The notes below the pieces were generated by a model. That model was not told the origin of the DNA and did not search any database. It saw only the letters and a program-made list of their open reading frames with translations. This document shows positions 19,463 to 28,038 of a stretch of 64,000 nt of DNA, in pieces; position 1 is the stretch's first letter; each line of letters opens with the position of its first letter. The translations under genes and the position numbers were made by a program. The DNA lies in contig NZ_FRBY01000006.1 of NCBI RefSeq assembly GCF_900142735.1, positions 186,001 through 250,000 of the forward strand. The letters run 5' to 3'. The stretch comes from Flavobacterium saccharophilum. Lineage in GTDB: Bacteria > Bacteroidota > Bacteroidia > Flavobacteriales > Flavobacteriaceae.

Positions 19463-19993
19463 TTAATCCCACTTTCCAGCTAATACTTTATTGTGAATAT
19501 CAGCTGCAAATAAAGGTGTTTCTTCATTATTATGCGCTTCTACATTTTGTAGCATCTGACTCTTTACCATTTCGAGATTTTCAATATTAGCCGCTTTTAA
19601 TAAGGCTAAAAATTCGGGTGTTGAAATCACCATAACCTTATTTACAAACTCACAGCTATTTGCGGTTTTAGGTATAATTTTAATTTCCCATGTTATTCCT
19701 AATTTGGTTATTCCTAAGTCAGAAATCGAATCTGAAACCGAATTAAGCCTACAATGATTTTTCTCTCCAGTTTCTTCTATATAATGTTGTACAAGAAGAT
19801 TACCTGCAATACGTTCAACATTTATTGACATCCTTTTTCCGTCCTGCGAAAGCGAAGTTCCTCCCGCAATATGGCTGACGGAGCAAGATTGATATTCCTG
19901 ATCTTTTAACGTAAAAAGCCAATCTGCAATATCTATTTTTTCTGCCACACAATGAATTATTGCCGTTGCAGTACATTCAGCCAATATTTCCAT
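19463..19993 (-). CDS. hypothetical protein paired with cysteine hydrolase
   Basis: A soluble protein of 176 residues. The pattern of strands with a C-terminal helix (TPEFLALLKAANIENLEMVKSQMLQNVEAHN) is compatible with a START/SRPBCC-like lipid or ligand-binding fold, but no motif proves it. It begins only 2 bases after the cysteine hydrolase stop, so the two are cotranscribed and may act on the same small molecule. Confidence 0.65.
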   Translation of the reverse strand: MEILAECTATAIIHCVAEKIDIADWLFTLKDQEYQSCSVSHIAGGTSLSQDGKRMSINVERIAGNLLVQHYIEETGEKNHCRLNSVSDSISDLGITKLGITWEIKIIPKTANSCEFVNKVMVISTPEFLALLKAANIENLEMVKSQMLQNVEAHNNEETPLFAADIHNKVLAGKWD

Positions 19994-19995
19994 TT

Positions 19996-20613
19996 TTATG
20001 ATTCTAAAGTTTTAATAAATTCCTCTGCAGATAAAAGAGAATGTCCGTAATTCGGGAAATTTGTTTCTACCGTGGCTCTTATTTCTTCCTGATTAAAAGC
20101 TCCAATTCCATCCTTAATTAAAGTTACATGATACCCAAGTTCTACTCCGTATCTGGCAGTCGAATCAATACAGGTATTGGCGCGCATTCCGGCAATTATA
20201 ATATGATCGATGTCGTACATTTTTAAAAGAAAATCGAGATCCGTATTGGCAAAACCACTCGCTGTCCAGTGATTTTGAGCTATCAAATCACCTTCTACAG
20301 CTAGGAGTTCGGGATGAAACTCAGCTCCCCAGCTCCCTTTTTCAAAAACTGTAAAATTTTTAGTCCCATTATGCGAGGGTGAAAAGAATTTCCAATTTAA
20401 ATAATCTCCCTTTTGAGTATGCCTGTGAGGCGCATAAACTACCTGAATTTTATGTTTTCTGGCAGCAGTCAAAACCTTTTTTAGGTTCGCTATAACATTT
20501 CCAGCTTCCACGGTTTCTTTTACAAAAGGCCATAATTTTCCGTTTTCCGAAAGAAAATCATTAAACGGATCAATTAATATCAAAGCTGTTCTTTCATTTT
20601 GGTAAGTACTCAT
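19996..20613 (-). CDS. isochorismatase-like cysteine hydrolase
   Basis: A 205-residue member of the isochorismatase/nicotinamidase superfamily. The Asp of the triad is Asp15 in LILIDPFNDF. The nucleophile is Cys148 in AGMRANTCIDSTARYG, with the usual cis-peptide stretch before it. In the family a Lys stands about six residues before the conserved SAF; here that stretch reads QNHWTASGF, so His or Asn takes its place. The substrate cannot be predicted. First gene of a two-gene operon. Confidence 0.85.
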   Translation of the reverse strand: MSTYQNERTALILIDPFNDFLSENGKLWPFVKETVEAGNVIANLKKVLTAARKHKIQVVYAPHRHTQKGDYLNWKFFSPSHNGTKNFTVFEKGSWGAEFHPELLAVEGDLIAQNHWTASGFANTDLDFLLKMYDIDHIIIAGMRANTCIDSTARYGVELGYHVTLIKDGIGAFNQEEIRATVETNFPNYGHSLLSAEEFIKTLES

Positions 20614-20771
20614 GATTTGAAATTTAGAAGTTACTTTAATTCCTCCTCAAAATTCAAACCCTACTATAATTGACTGATTAACAAATAGATAACTCATATT
20701 AAATTATTGATATACCGCTAATAACCTGATACACTTCGAAATATCAAAAAAACATTAAAATTTCAGGGCAC

Positions 20772-20799
20772 AAAAAAAACCGTAATGTCTTACGGTTTT
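20772..20799 (-). terminator. intrinsic terminator of the LRR gene
   Basis: AAAACCGTAA (20776-20785) pairs with TTACGGTTTT (20790-20799) around TGTC. A preceding A run gives a T run on the minus strand, 66 bases past the LRR stop. Confidence 0.85.
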
Positions 20800-20864
20800 C
20801 AGCAATTAACTAAATATATTTAATCAACTTGTTTAACGAGAGTAATTTTCATTCATAAGCACGA

Positions 20865-21578
20865 TTAATTTTGGGTAACAATGGTAGTTTCTTTTTCAGT
20901 ATTAATTTCTAATAAATGTGGGGTTCCATCCTCATCAAACATAGTCATATTAAGCGGATCTAATAAGGCCAGGTTTTTCGAAACAGTTCCTTTAAATTTA
21001 TTATAAGAAAGATTCATTTCAGATAAATTATGTAATTTTTCAAGTCCTTTCGGAATTTCGCCTTCAAAGCTATTATCAAACAAACTTAGGTTTTGCAAAG
21101 CGTGAAAATTTATTATTTCACTGCTCAAGGTTCCAGATAAATTATTGCTGTTTAAAAGTAAAACTTTCAACGTCGAAATTTGATAGATAGAACCGGGTAA
21201 ATCACCCTGGATTTCATTATTAAATAACGAAAGTACTTCGAGTTGCTTTAATTTTCCAATCTCTGCGGGCAATTTTCCCTGCAAATTATTTTTATGCAAA
21301 TCGATAGTTACTAAATTTATCAGATCAAAGAATTCAGCAGGCAACTCTCCTGTCAAATTATTATCATCTAAATACAGTCCAATTACTTTTCCATTTTCAG
21401 CCTGAACACCGTACCACGTTGACACAGAAAGCGATAAATCCCATTTAATTTTCCAATTTGCTCCATTTGTCGCATGGTAAAATTTAATTAAGGCATCTTT
21501 TTCTTTATCTGAGACAGTATCTGCATAAATATTCAATGAAAAAATAAAAGCTATAAAAAATAAGGTTAAGCTTTTCAT
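20865..21578 (-). CDS. secreted leucine-rich repeat protein
   Basis: A 237-residue protein with signal peptide (SLNIYA). The N-terminal cap DALIKFYHATNGANWKIKWD is the plant-LRR-like cap found in many Bacteroidetes proteins. About six repeats of 23-24 residues follow (YLDDNNLTGELPAEFFDL, DLHKNNLQGKLPAEIGKL, SLFNNEIQGDLPGSIYQI and so on). The pattern LxxNNLxGxLP is of the plant/receptor type. No sorting domain for type IX secretion is visible. It probably mediates binding at or outside the cell surface; the partner is unknown. Confidence 0.85.
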   Translation of the reverse strand: MKSLTLFFIAFIFSLNIYADTVSDKEKDALIKFYHATNGANWKIKWDLSLSVSTWYGVQAENGKVIGLYLDDNNLTGELPAEFFDLINLVTIDLHKNNLQGKLPAEIGKLKQLEVLSLFNNEIQGDLPGSIYQISTLKVLLLNSNNLSGTLSSEIINFHALQNLSLFDNSFEGEIPKGLEKLHNLSEMNLSYNKFKGTVSKNLALLDPLNMTMFDEDGTPHLLEINTEKETTIVTQN

Positions 21579-21758
21579 AACAAAATTTGGGATTTGTTTA
21601 CGGTTTAAAATTATGCAATTTCTAGATATAAAGCAGTAAATGTCGATAAAGTGTTAATAAGTATATATTTAACACTAATTATACTACTATATAAAAATCA
21701 ACGAAGTGAATTGTTTTTTTGATTAAATTTGACCAACTAATTCTAAAAACCTCATATT

Positions 21759-22247
21759 ATGGAAATTAACTTTATTGCATTGTTACTTGCTGGAATTGTC
21801 ACACTTGTAACTGGTTTTATTTGGTACAATCCAAAAGTCTTTGGAACCATCTGGATGAAAGAAAACAATCTAACTGAAGAAGATCTCAAGACCGGAAATA
21901 TGCTTAAAATCTTCGGATTTACTTATATTTTCTCTTTAATGATCACCGTAATTTTGATGGGATTAACCATTCATCAATCGGGAGCAGTTGGGATGGTAGG
22001 CGGCCCACCTTTGCTAGAAAGTGCAAAACCTTCATTTGCCGCTTTTATGGCAGATTACGGAACGGCTTATCGCACTTTTAAACATGGAGCACTTCATGGT
22101 TTCATGTCAGGATTGTTTTTTGCTTTACCGATAATTGGTATTAATGGTTTGTTTGAAAGAAAATCATGGAAATATATTTTTGTTCATGCCGGATATTGGA
22201 TGTTAACTCTGACTTTAATGGGAGGAATTATCTGTGCTTTTGCATAA
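21759..22247 (+). CDS. DUF1761 membrane protein
   Basis: A 162-residue protein with four hydrophobic helices. The start INFIALLLAGIVTLVTGFIWYNPKVFGTIWM is the hallmark of DUF1761, whose function is unknown. The hydrophilic middle (GPPLLESAKPSFAAFMADYGTAYRTFKHG) is followed by two more helices. It is a single gene with its own terminator. Confidence 0.85.
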   Translation: MEINFIALLLAGIVTLVTGFIWYNPKVFGTIWMKENNLTEEDLKTGNMLKIFGFTYIFSLMITVILMGLTIHQSGAVGMVGGPPLLESAKPSFAAFMADYGTAYRTFKHGALHGFMSGLFFALPIIGINGLFERKSWKYIFVHAGYWMLTLTLMGGIICAFA

Positions 22248-22259
22248 AATCATACATAC

Positions 22260-22295
22260 AAAACCCGTTTGATATTCAATTTCAAACGGGTTTTC
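22260..22295 (+). terminator. intrinsic terminator of the DUF1761 gene
   Basis: AAAACCCGTTTGA (22260-22272) pairs perfectly with TCAAACGGGTTTT (22282-22294), ending in T bases. Confidence 0.92.
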
Positions 22296-22364
22296 TTAAT
22301 AATAACTTAAACCAGATCAGTTATTATAAATATTATCTAATTTTGAAAAAATTAGCTTCCACTT

Positions 22365-23510
22365 TTGACTACAACTTATTCTTTCGAAATATACAATAGC
22401 GCATCATTACTGCCTCAGGAATGGAATTCGCTGACATCTAATAACATTTTTTTGACGCGGGAATATCTTACGGTTCTTGAAAATTCGTGTCCGGTAAATA
22501 TGATTTGCCATTTCATAGGAATTTTTGAAGAAAAGAAACTTGTTGGAATTGCCATAACCCAATTTTTGTTCGCAGAAAAACTAGAGTCTTTTGGAGATCG
22601 CGATCAGTGTTTAAAAACTTCGGTTCGTAATTTTGCTTTTAAAAACTTCGCTTCCCATGTTTTATTTGTTGGTAATAACATGCTAACAGGTCAGAATGCT
22701 TTTGCTTTTGATGAAGATATCAAGCAAGCAAAAGCAATTACAACACTCCATAAAGCAATTAATCAGCTTAAAAAAGAATTGAAAGCGAAAGGTAAAAAAG
22801 TACATATTACCAGTATAAAAGATTTTACTGAGACAGAGATTAAACCGCTGCAAGCCGAATTCAAAAACAATTATACGTTTTCGACACAGCCTAATATGAT
22901 TTTTGAAATCAATGAAAACTGGAAAACGGAACAAGATTATATTGACGCTTTGTCTAAAAAATATCGCGATCAATACAAACGTGCGCGCAAAAAAGCGGAG
23001 GGAATTATAAAACAGAAAATGTCTTTAAATGATATTTTAAAATACGAAGACATCATTTATGATCTGTATTTTCATGTTGCAAAAAATGCTCCTTTTAACA
23101 CCTTCTTTTTAGCCAGAAATCATTTTAGCTTTTTTAAGGAAATCATGAAAGATGATTTTTTACTGTATGGTTATTTTTTAGATGGAAAACTAATCGGCTT
23201 TAACACCTTAATAAAAAACGGAGCTATAATGGACACCTATTTCCTGGGTTATGACGAAAGTATTCAGCGTGACAAGATGTTGTATTTAAACATGCTTTAC
23301 GACATGATTGCTTACTCCATAAATAAAGGTTTTAGAGAAATTGTTTTCGCCCGAACCGCACTTGAAATCAAAAGTTCTGTTGGTGCAAAACCGCTAAAAA
23401 TGTATGGGTTAATTACACACAGTAATACACTGATCAATCATAATATTGCTCGTTTTTTTAATTATCTGGAACCAAAAACTGACTGGCAGGAACGTAATCC
23501 GTTTAAATAG
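22365..23510 (+). CDS. GNAT/FemAB-like acyltransferase
   Basis: A protein of about 381 residues. The only start after the in-frame stop at 22353 is TTG at 22365; the first ATG would remove 45 residues of good coding sequence. It has two GNAT-like halves. The second half has the pattern of peptidoglycan-type or GNAT_6 acyltransferases: LSKKYRDQYKRARKKA, then LYGYFLDGKLIGFNTLI and TYFLGYDESIQ. The acceptor is unknown. It converges with the lipid kinase gene, with 14 bases between stops. Confidence 0.7.
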   Translation: MTTTYSFEIYNSASLLPQEWNSLTSNNIFLTREYLTVLENSCPVNMICHFIGIFEEKKLVGIAITQFLFAEKLESFGDRDQCLKTSVRNFAFKNFASHVLFVGNNMLTGQNAFAFDEDIKQAKAITTLHKAINQLKKELKAKGKKVHITSIKDFTETEIKPLQAEFKNNYTFSTQPNMIFEINENWKTEQDYIDALSKKYRDQYKRARKKAEGIIKQKMSLNDILKYEDIIYDLYFHVAKNAPFNTFFLARNHFSFFKEIMKDDFLLYGYFLDGKLIGFNTLIKNGAIMDTYFLGYDESIQRDKMLYLNMLYDMIAYSINKGFREIVFARTALEIKSSVGAKPLKMYGLITHSNTLINHNIARFFNYLEPKTDWQERNPFK

Positions 23511-23524
23511 TAAACTTTCGAAGT

Positions 23525-24394
23525 TTACGGAATGGCAATTTTCATCTGCTTGTGCAGAATATGAATCTCTAAGTCCGTTTGCGCTCCGCAGTATTCGCCA
23601 TCAATTTGAAAACTCACCGGATAGTCAGTCTTTATAGTGGCTTTCTCTGTTGAGATAATCACAACGTCATCTGTATCAATTGGCATGTTACCGGTTATAA
23701 TTTTTCCAATTAAAAGCAAATCAAGGTTTTTTAAAATGATCAGCTCAAATTTTCCGTCATTCATCGCTCCATTCGGATTAATCACTACACCTGTTCCGTA
23801 CTTTTGAGAATTGGCAATAACAATCATTCTTGCGGTATGTTCGACAGTTTCATTATTTGCCGAAATTGTGGCTAAAAAAGGTTCATTAGAATCTTTTAAA
23901 GTAGTAAAAGCCTGAAGTGCATATCCCCAAATTCCGCGTAAATCGCCCTCTTCATAATTCTTAACCAAATCAGCATTGAGTCCAATATCACTTAAATGAA
24001 TACTCTTTTTACCGTTGATACAAATCATATCCATTTCGATATAACGATTCAAAAAAGCAATTTTGAGATTCTCTTCAATCGTCGGCGGCAAATTTAAATC
24101 AACCGATAATCCGTTTGCAGAACCTGCTGGAAGGATTCCGATAATTACATCGTGTTCTTCCATTGCCTCAGCCACCATTTTTATGGTTCCGTCGCCACCT
24201 GCAACTATAATTCGTTCCGGTTTATATTGATTATAAAGCGTTTGTATGTTTTTCTGGTCACTTTTACCGGTAGTTTCATAAACCTCCAGATCAAAACGAT
24301 TTGTTGTTGCAAACTCCTCAACAGCCTCGATTAAATCGGATTTATCAAGGTCACCAGATATAGGATTTACAACAAATATGATATTCTTTTTCAA
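23525..24394 (-). CDS. diacylglycerol kinase-family lipid kinase
   Basis: A 289-residue member of the DAGK catalytic family (YegS/DgkB type), which phosphorylates a lipid such as diacylglycerol or sphingosine. VVNPISGD (about 6-13) and VAGGDGTIKMVAEAM (about 64-78) form the nucleotide site, and GILPAGSANGLSVDL (about 85-99) follows. The C-terminal part forms the second beta-sandwich domain (FQIDGEYCGAQ). It is divergent from an App1-like phosphatase, which suggests opposite activities on phosphatidate under shared control. Confidence 0.88.
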   Translation of the reverse strand: MKKNIIFVVNPISGDLDKSDLIEAVEEFATTNRFDLEVYETTGKSDQKNIQTLYNQYKPERIIVAGGDGTIKMVAEAMEEHDVIIGILPAGSANGLSVDLNLPPTIEENLKIAFLNRYIEMDMICINGKKSIHLSDIGLNADLVKNYEEGDLRGIWGYALQAFTTLKDSNEPFLATISANNETVEHTARMIVIANSQKYGTGVVINPNGAMNDGKFELIILKNLDLLLIGKIITGNMPIDTDDVVIISTEKATIKTDYPVSFQIDGEYCGAQTDLEIHILHKQMKIAIP

Positions 24395-24456
24395 AATTTT
24401 ATTTTTAAAGTCAATTAAAATAATTAATTTACAACATATATAAATATACGTAATTA

Positions 24457-25419
24457 ATGAAACCTATACTACAATTATATCGCGGTTATGCCAATGAACA
24501 AGAATTGATTGTTATGGGACATGTTTTCAAAAGAACTTACAATTATGATTTCCAGAAGAAAAACTTCAAAAATGCCCGTTCAATTATTAATCAGTTTAGG
24601 ATAAAAACACTTCAAAATTTTGATGTTTATCTTAAACTTGGCGATCAGGAAATCCACTCCAAAACACTGGATGACGGTTATTTTAAATTTTGTATTCCGC
24701 TTGACAAAGAATTTAGTTTTGGATGGATGGAATATGAAGTTAGCATAAAATACAAATCGGAAATAATAACAGCAATTGGCAGTTTTATTAGACCTCACAA
24801 AGGAAATCTCGGAATCATTTCAGACATTGACGATACTTTTTTGATTTCCCACACCAGAAATGTCTTCAAAAAAATGTATATTCTTTTGTTTAAAAATGTA
24901 AATGATAGAAAGGTTTTTAAAGATGTTGTACCACATTTTCAAGCCTTAAGTTCGGCTGGAAGAAACAATAAAGAAGAGGAAAATGCTTTTTTTTACATCT
25001 CTAGCAGCGAATGGAATTTATACCGGTTTATTGTAAAGTTTACGAAAATACATAAGCTACCAAGAGCGGTTATTTTACTAAAAGATATTAAACGCGGCAT
25101 TACTGATTTCTTCATGAGCGGAAGAGGCAATCACAATCATAAATTTGATAAAATAAAACATGTTTTGGAATTTTATCCGAATCTTAAATATGTTTTATTG
25201 GGAGATGATTCACAGCATGATCCGTTTTTATATGAACAAATCTGTAAAATATTTCCTGTTACCGTAAAAGCGGTTTACATAAGACAAACAGGTAAATTTC
25301 AAAAAAAATCTACGAAAGCTATTTTGAAAAACTTAGAAAACTTAGAAGTTTCTGTTTGCTATTTTAAAGATAGCAGTCAGGCAATTATGCATTCTAAATC
25401 TATTGGGATTATTAAGTAA
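24457..25419 (+). CDS. App1-like phosphatidate phosphatase (DUF2183)
   Basis: A 320-residue protein. The central LGIISDIDDTFLISHTRN (about 118-135) has the DxDxT motif of HAD-type phosphatases, as in yeast App1. FFYISSSEWNLYRFI and a later LLGDDSQHDPFLYEQI give the other catalytic motifs (Ser; Asp pair). The N-terminal third is a beta domain common in this family (DVYLKLGDQEIHSKTLDDGY). It probably converts phosphatidate to diacylglycerol. It diverges from the lipid kinase gene, with 62 bases between starts. Confidence 0.85.
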   Translation: MKPILQLYRGYANEQELIVMGHVFKRTYNYDFQKKNFKNARSIINQFRIKTLQNFDVYLKLGDQEIHSKTLDDGYFKFCIPLDKEFSFGWMEYEVSIKYKSEIITAIGSFIRPHKGNLGIISDIDDTFLISHTRNVFKKMYILLFKNVNDRKVFKDVVPHFQALSSAGRNNKEEENAFFYISSSEWNLYRFIVKFTKIHKLPRAVILLKDIKRGITDFFMSGRGNHNHKFDKIKHVLEFYPNLKYVLLGDDSQHDPFLYEQICKIFPVTVKAVYIRQTGKFQKKSTKAILKNLENLEVSVCYFKDSSQAIMHSKSIGIIK

Positions 25420-25427
25420 ATATTGTG

Positions 25428-25465
25428 GCTATTAGCACGCGGATGACGCGGATTATAGCGGATTT
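25428..25465. repeat. short ACGCGGAT word repeat
   Basis: GGCTATTAGCACGCGGATGA, then CGCGGATT and GCGGATTT, three repeated words right after the App1 gene. Only one arm is visible. It belongs to the same style of word-built intergenic repeats as elsewhere in the window. Confidence 0.4.
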
Positions 25466-25515
25466 ATTTTGCAGATGAAAAACTTGATACAAAAATTTTC
25501 AATTGAAACCGATTG

Positions 25516-25664
25516 TCCTAGCCCAGATTGAAGAGAAAAGCCCGGAGCAAAAAAAGCCAATTTTTCTTGCCGGAAAACAGCGACCAACGGAAGCTCGTTT
25601 TATGGCTTAGAAAAATTAGCTTTTTTTGTGAGGACTTGAAACGAAAAGCTAGATCAGCTCCTGA
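25516..25664 (+). ncRNA. Flavo-1-like structured element, copy 1
   Basis: About 150 bases starting TCCTAGCCCAGATTGAAG and ending AAGCTAGATCAGCTCCTGAA. A second copy lies at 39260-39407 with the same order of conserved blocks. An inner stem of about 24 bases forms between the AAAAAAAGCCAATTTTTCTT region (25550-25572) and the GGCTTAGAAAAATTAGCTTT region (25604-25627). The ends (CCTAGCCC GATTGAAG, AGCTCCT) resemble the Flavo-1 RNA motif of Flavobacteria as I remember it. Function unknown. It runs toward the end of the ABC-F gene. Confidence 0.55.
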
Positions 25665-25672
25665 AAATCATC

Positions 25673-27586
25673 TTAAGCATTAAAATTATCAATTTCTTCC
25701 TGAACGATTTCCCAGTCCAAAAGTAATTGATCTAAATCTGCTTTCTTTTTATTATATGCAGTAAAAAAAGAGGCATCTTCGATATGTTTATCATAATTAG
25801 AAGCCAACATTTTATCGTCGTGCTGAATGTCTTTTTCTAATTGTTTGATCTGACTCTCCACTTTACTCAATCGGTTTTGAAGCGATTTTCCTTTTTTCTG
25901 ATCTTCGTATGACGCTTTGTTCGTCTCTTTTGGAGCAGCAGCTTTGGCAACATCTTTTTTCTCGACTTCACGCATGTTTTCAAGATTGCGCTGTTCTAAG
26001 AAATAGTTGATATCACCTAAATATTCTTTGATTTTTTGGTCTTTGAATTCGTACACGATATTCGACATTCCCTGAAGGAAATCCCTGTCGTGCGAAACCA
26101 ATAATAAAGTTCCACCAAATTTTTGAAGTGCCGCTTTCAATACATTCTTAGATTTAATATCTAAGTGATTCGTAGGCTCATCCATTAGCAAAACGTTGAT
26201 TGGCTGTAGTAATAACTTACAAAGTGCCAAACGGTTACGTTCGCCTCCTGAAAGTACTTTTACCTTTTTCTCTACATCATCTCCACGGAACAAAAATGAC
26301 CCTAACATGTCACGAACTTTAGAACGGTTCGTGTCCATTGCAGCATCTTCCATCGTTTGAAGTAACGTAATTTCTCCATCCAAATATTCAGCCTGATTTT
26401 GAGCAAAATATCCTAATTGAACATTGTGGCCCAATTTGATATTACCCTGATATTCAAATTCATTTACAATGGCTTTAATAAAAGTTGATTTTCCCTGACC
26501 ATTCTGACCCACAAAAGCAATTTTACTTCCACGTTCTACCAGTAAATCAATATCTTTTAAAATAACTTTATCACCGTAAGCCTTCGTTACATGCTCCGCT
26601 TCTACCACTACTCTTCCAGGTTCTTTTGAAACTGGAAAAGAAATATTCATTACCGAATTGTCGTCTTCATCAACTTCAATTCGTTCTACTTTATCTAACT
26701 TTTTAATCAACGATTGCGCCATCGAAGCTTTAGAAGCTTTTGCACGGAATTTCTCGATTAATTTTTCTGTTTCTTCAATTTTCTTAGCCTGATTCTTTTG
26801 AGTTGCCAATTGCTTTTCACGAATTTCATGACGCAATTCCAAATATTGAGAATAAGGTTTATTGAAATCGTATGCTTTTCCTAATGAAATTTCAATCGTA
26901 CGATTCGTAACATTATCAAGGAACATTTTATCGTGCGATACAATCACCACAACTCCGGGATAATTACGAAGGAAACTCTCTAACCAGATGATACTTTCGA
27001 TATCTAAGTGGTTGGTTGGCTCATCCAGAAGCAATACGTCATTGGATTGCAATAATAGCTTCGCCAATTCGATACGCATTCTCCAACCTCCTGAAAATGT
27101 TTCGGTTTGGTTATTGAAAACTTCTCTTTTAAAACCAAGTCCTAAAAGAATTTTCTCTGTATCTCCCACATAATTATAACCTCCAAGTAGGTCAAAACGA
27201 TGGGTATAATCAGATAAATCTTCAATGATCTGGCTATATTCTTCACTCTCATAATCGGTTCTGGTAACCAATTGATGATTGATTTGTTCTAATTTTTTCT
27301 CTACAATCTTAATTTCAGTAAAAGCTTCATAAGCTTCTTCTAATACAGTTCTTCCTTGTTCAAAATCGATATCCTGACGTAAAAATCCCATTCGGATATC
27401 TTTCTCCTGGGAAATAACTCCAGAGTCAGGAGCAAAATCTCCCGCTAACATTTTAAGCATTGTAGACTTACCCGCTCCGTTTTTACCAACAAGACCAACG
27501 CGGTCCCCGGCTCCTAAACGAAAAGTAACTTCTTCAAATAAATATGTTCCACCAAAAGAAACTGAAAGATTGTGTATATTAAGCAT
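25673..27586 (-). CDS. ABC-F family ATPase
   Basis: A 637-residue soluble protein with two ABC domains and no membrane segment, the ABC-F layout. ABC-F proteins act on the ribosome (translation factors, some giving antibiotic protection). Domain 1 has GLVGKNGAGKST (about 33-44), signature FSGGWRMR and LLLDEPTNHLD. The linker (about 245-320) is helical and charged. Domain 2 has GQNGQGKST and LSGGERNR, again with DEPTNHLD. The C-terminal 90 residues form a coiled coil (LSKVESQIKQLEKDIQ) as in Uup. It is most like Uup/YdiF-type housekeeping members rather than resistance proteins. Confidence 0.93.
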   Translation of the reverse strand: MLNIHNLSVSFGGTYLFEEVTFRLGAGDRVGLVGKNGAGKSTMLKMLAGDFAPDSGVISQEKDIRMGFLRQDIDFEQGRTVLEEAYEAFTEIKIVEKKLEQINHQLVTRTDYESEEYSQIIEDLSDYTHRFDLLGGYNYVGDTEKILLGLGFKREVFNNQTETFSGGWRMRIELAKLLLQSNDVLLLDEPTNHLDIESIIWLESFLRNYPGVVVIVSHDKMFLDNVTNRTIEISLGKAYDFNKPYSQYLELRHEIREKQLATQKNQAKKIEETEKLIEKFRAKASKASMAQSLIKKLDKVERIEVDEDDNSVMNISFPVSKEPGRVVVEAEHVTKAYGDKVILKDIDLLVERGSKIAFVGQNGQGKSTFIKAIVNEFEYQGNIKLGHNVQLGYFAQNQAEYLDGEITLLQTMEDAAMDTNRSKVRDMLGSFLFRGDDVEKKVKVLSGGERNRLALCKLLLQPINVLLMDEPTNHLDIKSKNVLKAALQKFGGTLLLVSHDRDFLQGMSNIVYEFKDQKIKEYLGDINYFLEQRNLENMREVEKKDVAKAAAPKETNKASYEDQKKGKSLQNRLSKVESQIKQLEKDIQHDDKMLASNYDKHIEDASFFTAYNKKKADLDQLLLDWEIVQEEIDNFNA

Positions 27587-27628
27587 AATTTGTGACTATT
27601 GTTACAAGCAGTAAAGGTTTAAAAAATG

Positions 27629-27636
27629 TACCTTTG
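27629..27636 (+). promoter_or_regulatory. -7 box for the DUF983 gene
   Basis: TACCTTTG matches TAnnTTTG. Transcription would begin near 27640, which excludes the upstream ATG at 27626 and supports ATG 27653. Confidence 0.55.
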
Positions 27637-27652
27637 TTTAAATTTTTTGCAA

Positions 27653-28036
27653 ATGTTAAAAAAAGGATCCAAACTAAATAGTATTTTAACAGGAAGTTGT
27701 CCAAAATGTCAAAATGAGAGCATGTATTCGGACAAAAATCCGCTTCATTTGACTAAAGTTCTCAAAATGAACGAAAATTGCAGTCATTGCGGATTAAAAT
27801 ATCAAATCGAACCTTCGTTTTTTTACGGTGCAATGTATGTAAGTTATGGACTAAATGTTGCTGTAGGAATTGCAGCTTTTATTGTTTCATTTGTTTTCTT
27901 TGGCGCTTCTATTGAACAATCGTTTTTAGCGATCGTTATAACCCTGATTGTATTATTTCCTTTCGTCTTACGACTTTCACGAAACTTGTACATTAATATG
28001 TTTATTTCATACGATCCAAATGCCGGAAAAAAATAA
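27653..28036 (+). CDS. DUF983 zinc-ribbon membrane protein
   Basis: A protein of 127 residues from ATG 27653 (MLKKGSKLNSIL); a start 27 bases earlier would lie inside the -7 box. The N-terminus has a zinc ribbon: CPKC (about 16-19) and CSHCG (about 44-48). Two hydrophobic helices follow (YVSYGLNVAVGIAAFIVSFV and AIVITLIVLFPFVLRL). DUF983 proteins are widespread and often near respiratory genes, but the function is not known. It converges with the oxidoreductase, with 2 bases between stops. Confidence 0.85.
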   Translation: MLKKGSKLNSILTGSCPKCQNESMYSDKNPLHLTKVLKMNENCSHCGLKYQIEPSFFYGAMYVSYGLNVAVGIAAFIVSFVFFGASIEQSFLAIVITLIVLFPFVLRLSRNLYINMFISYDPNAGKK

Positions 28037-28038
28037 TC

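Noticed and set aside
25673..27586. antibiotic-resistance ABC-F protein
   Set aside because: The linker and the C-terminal coiled coil fit the housekeeping Uup-like type; no sign of a drug-specific interdomain loop can be read from sequence alone.
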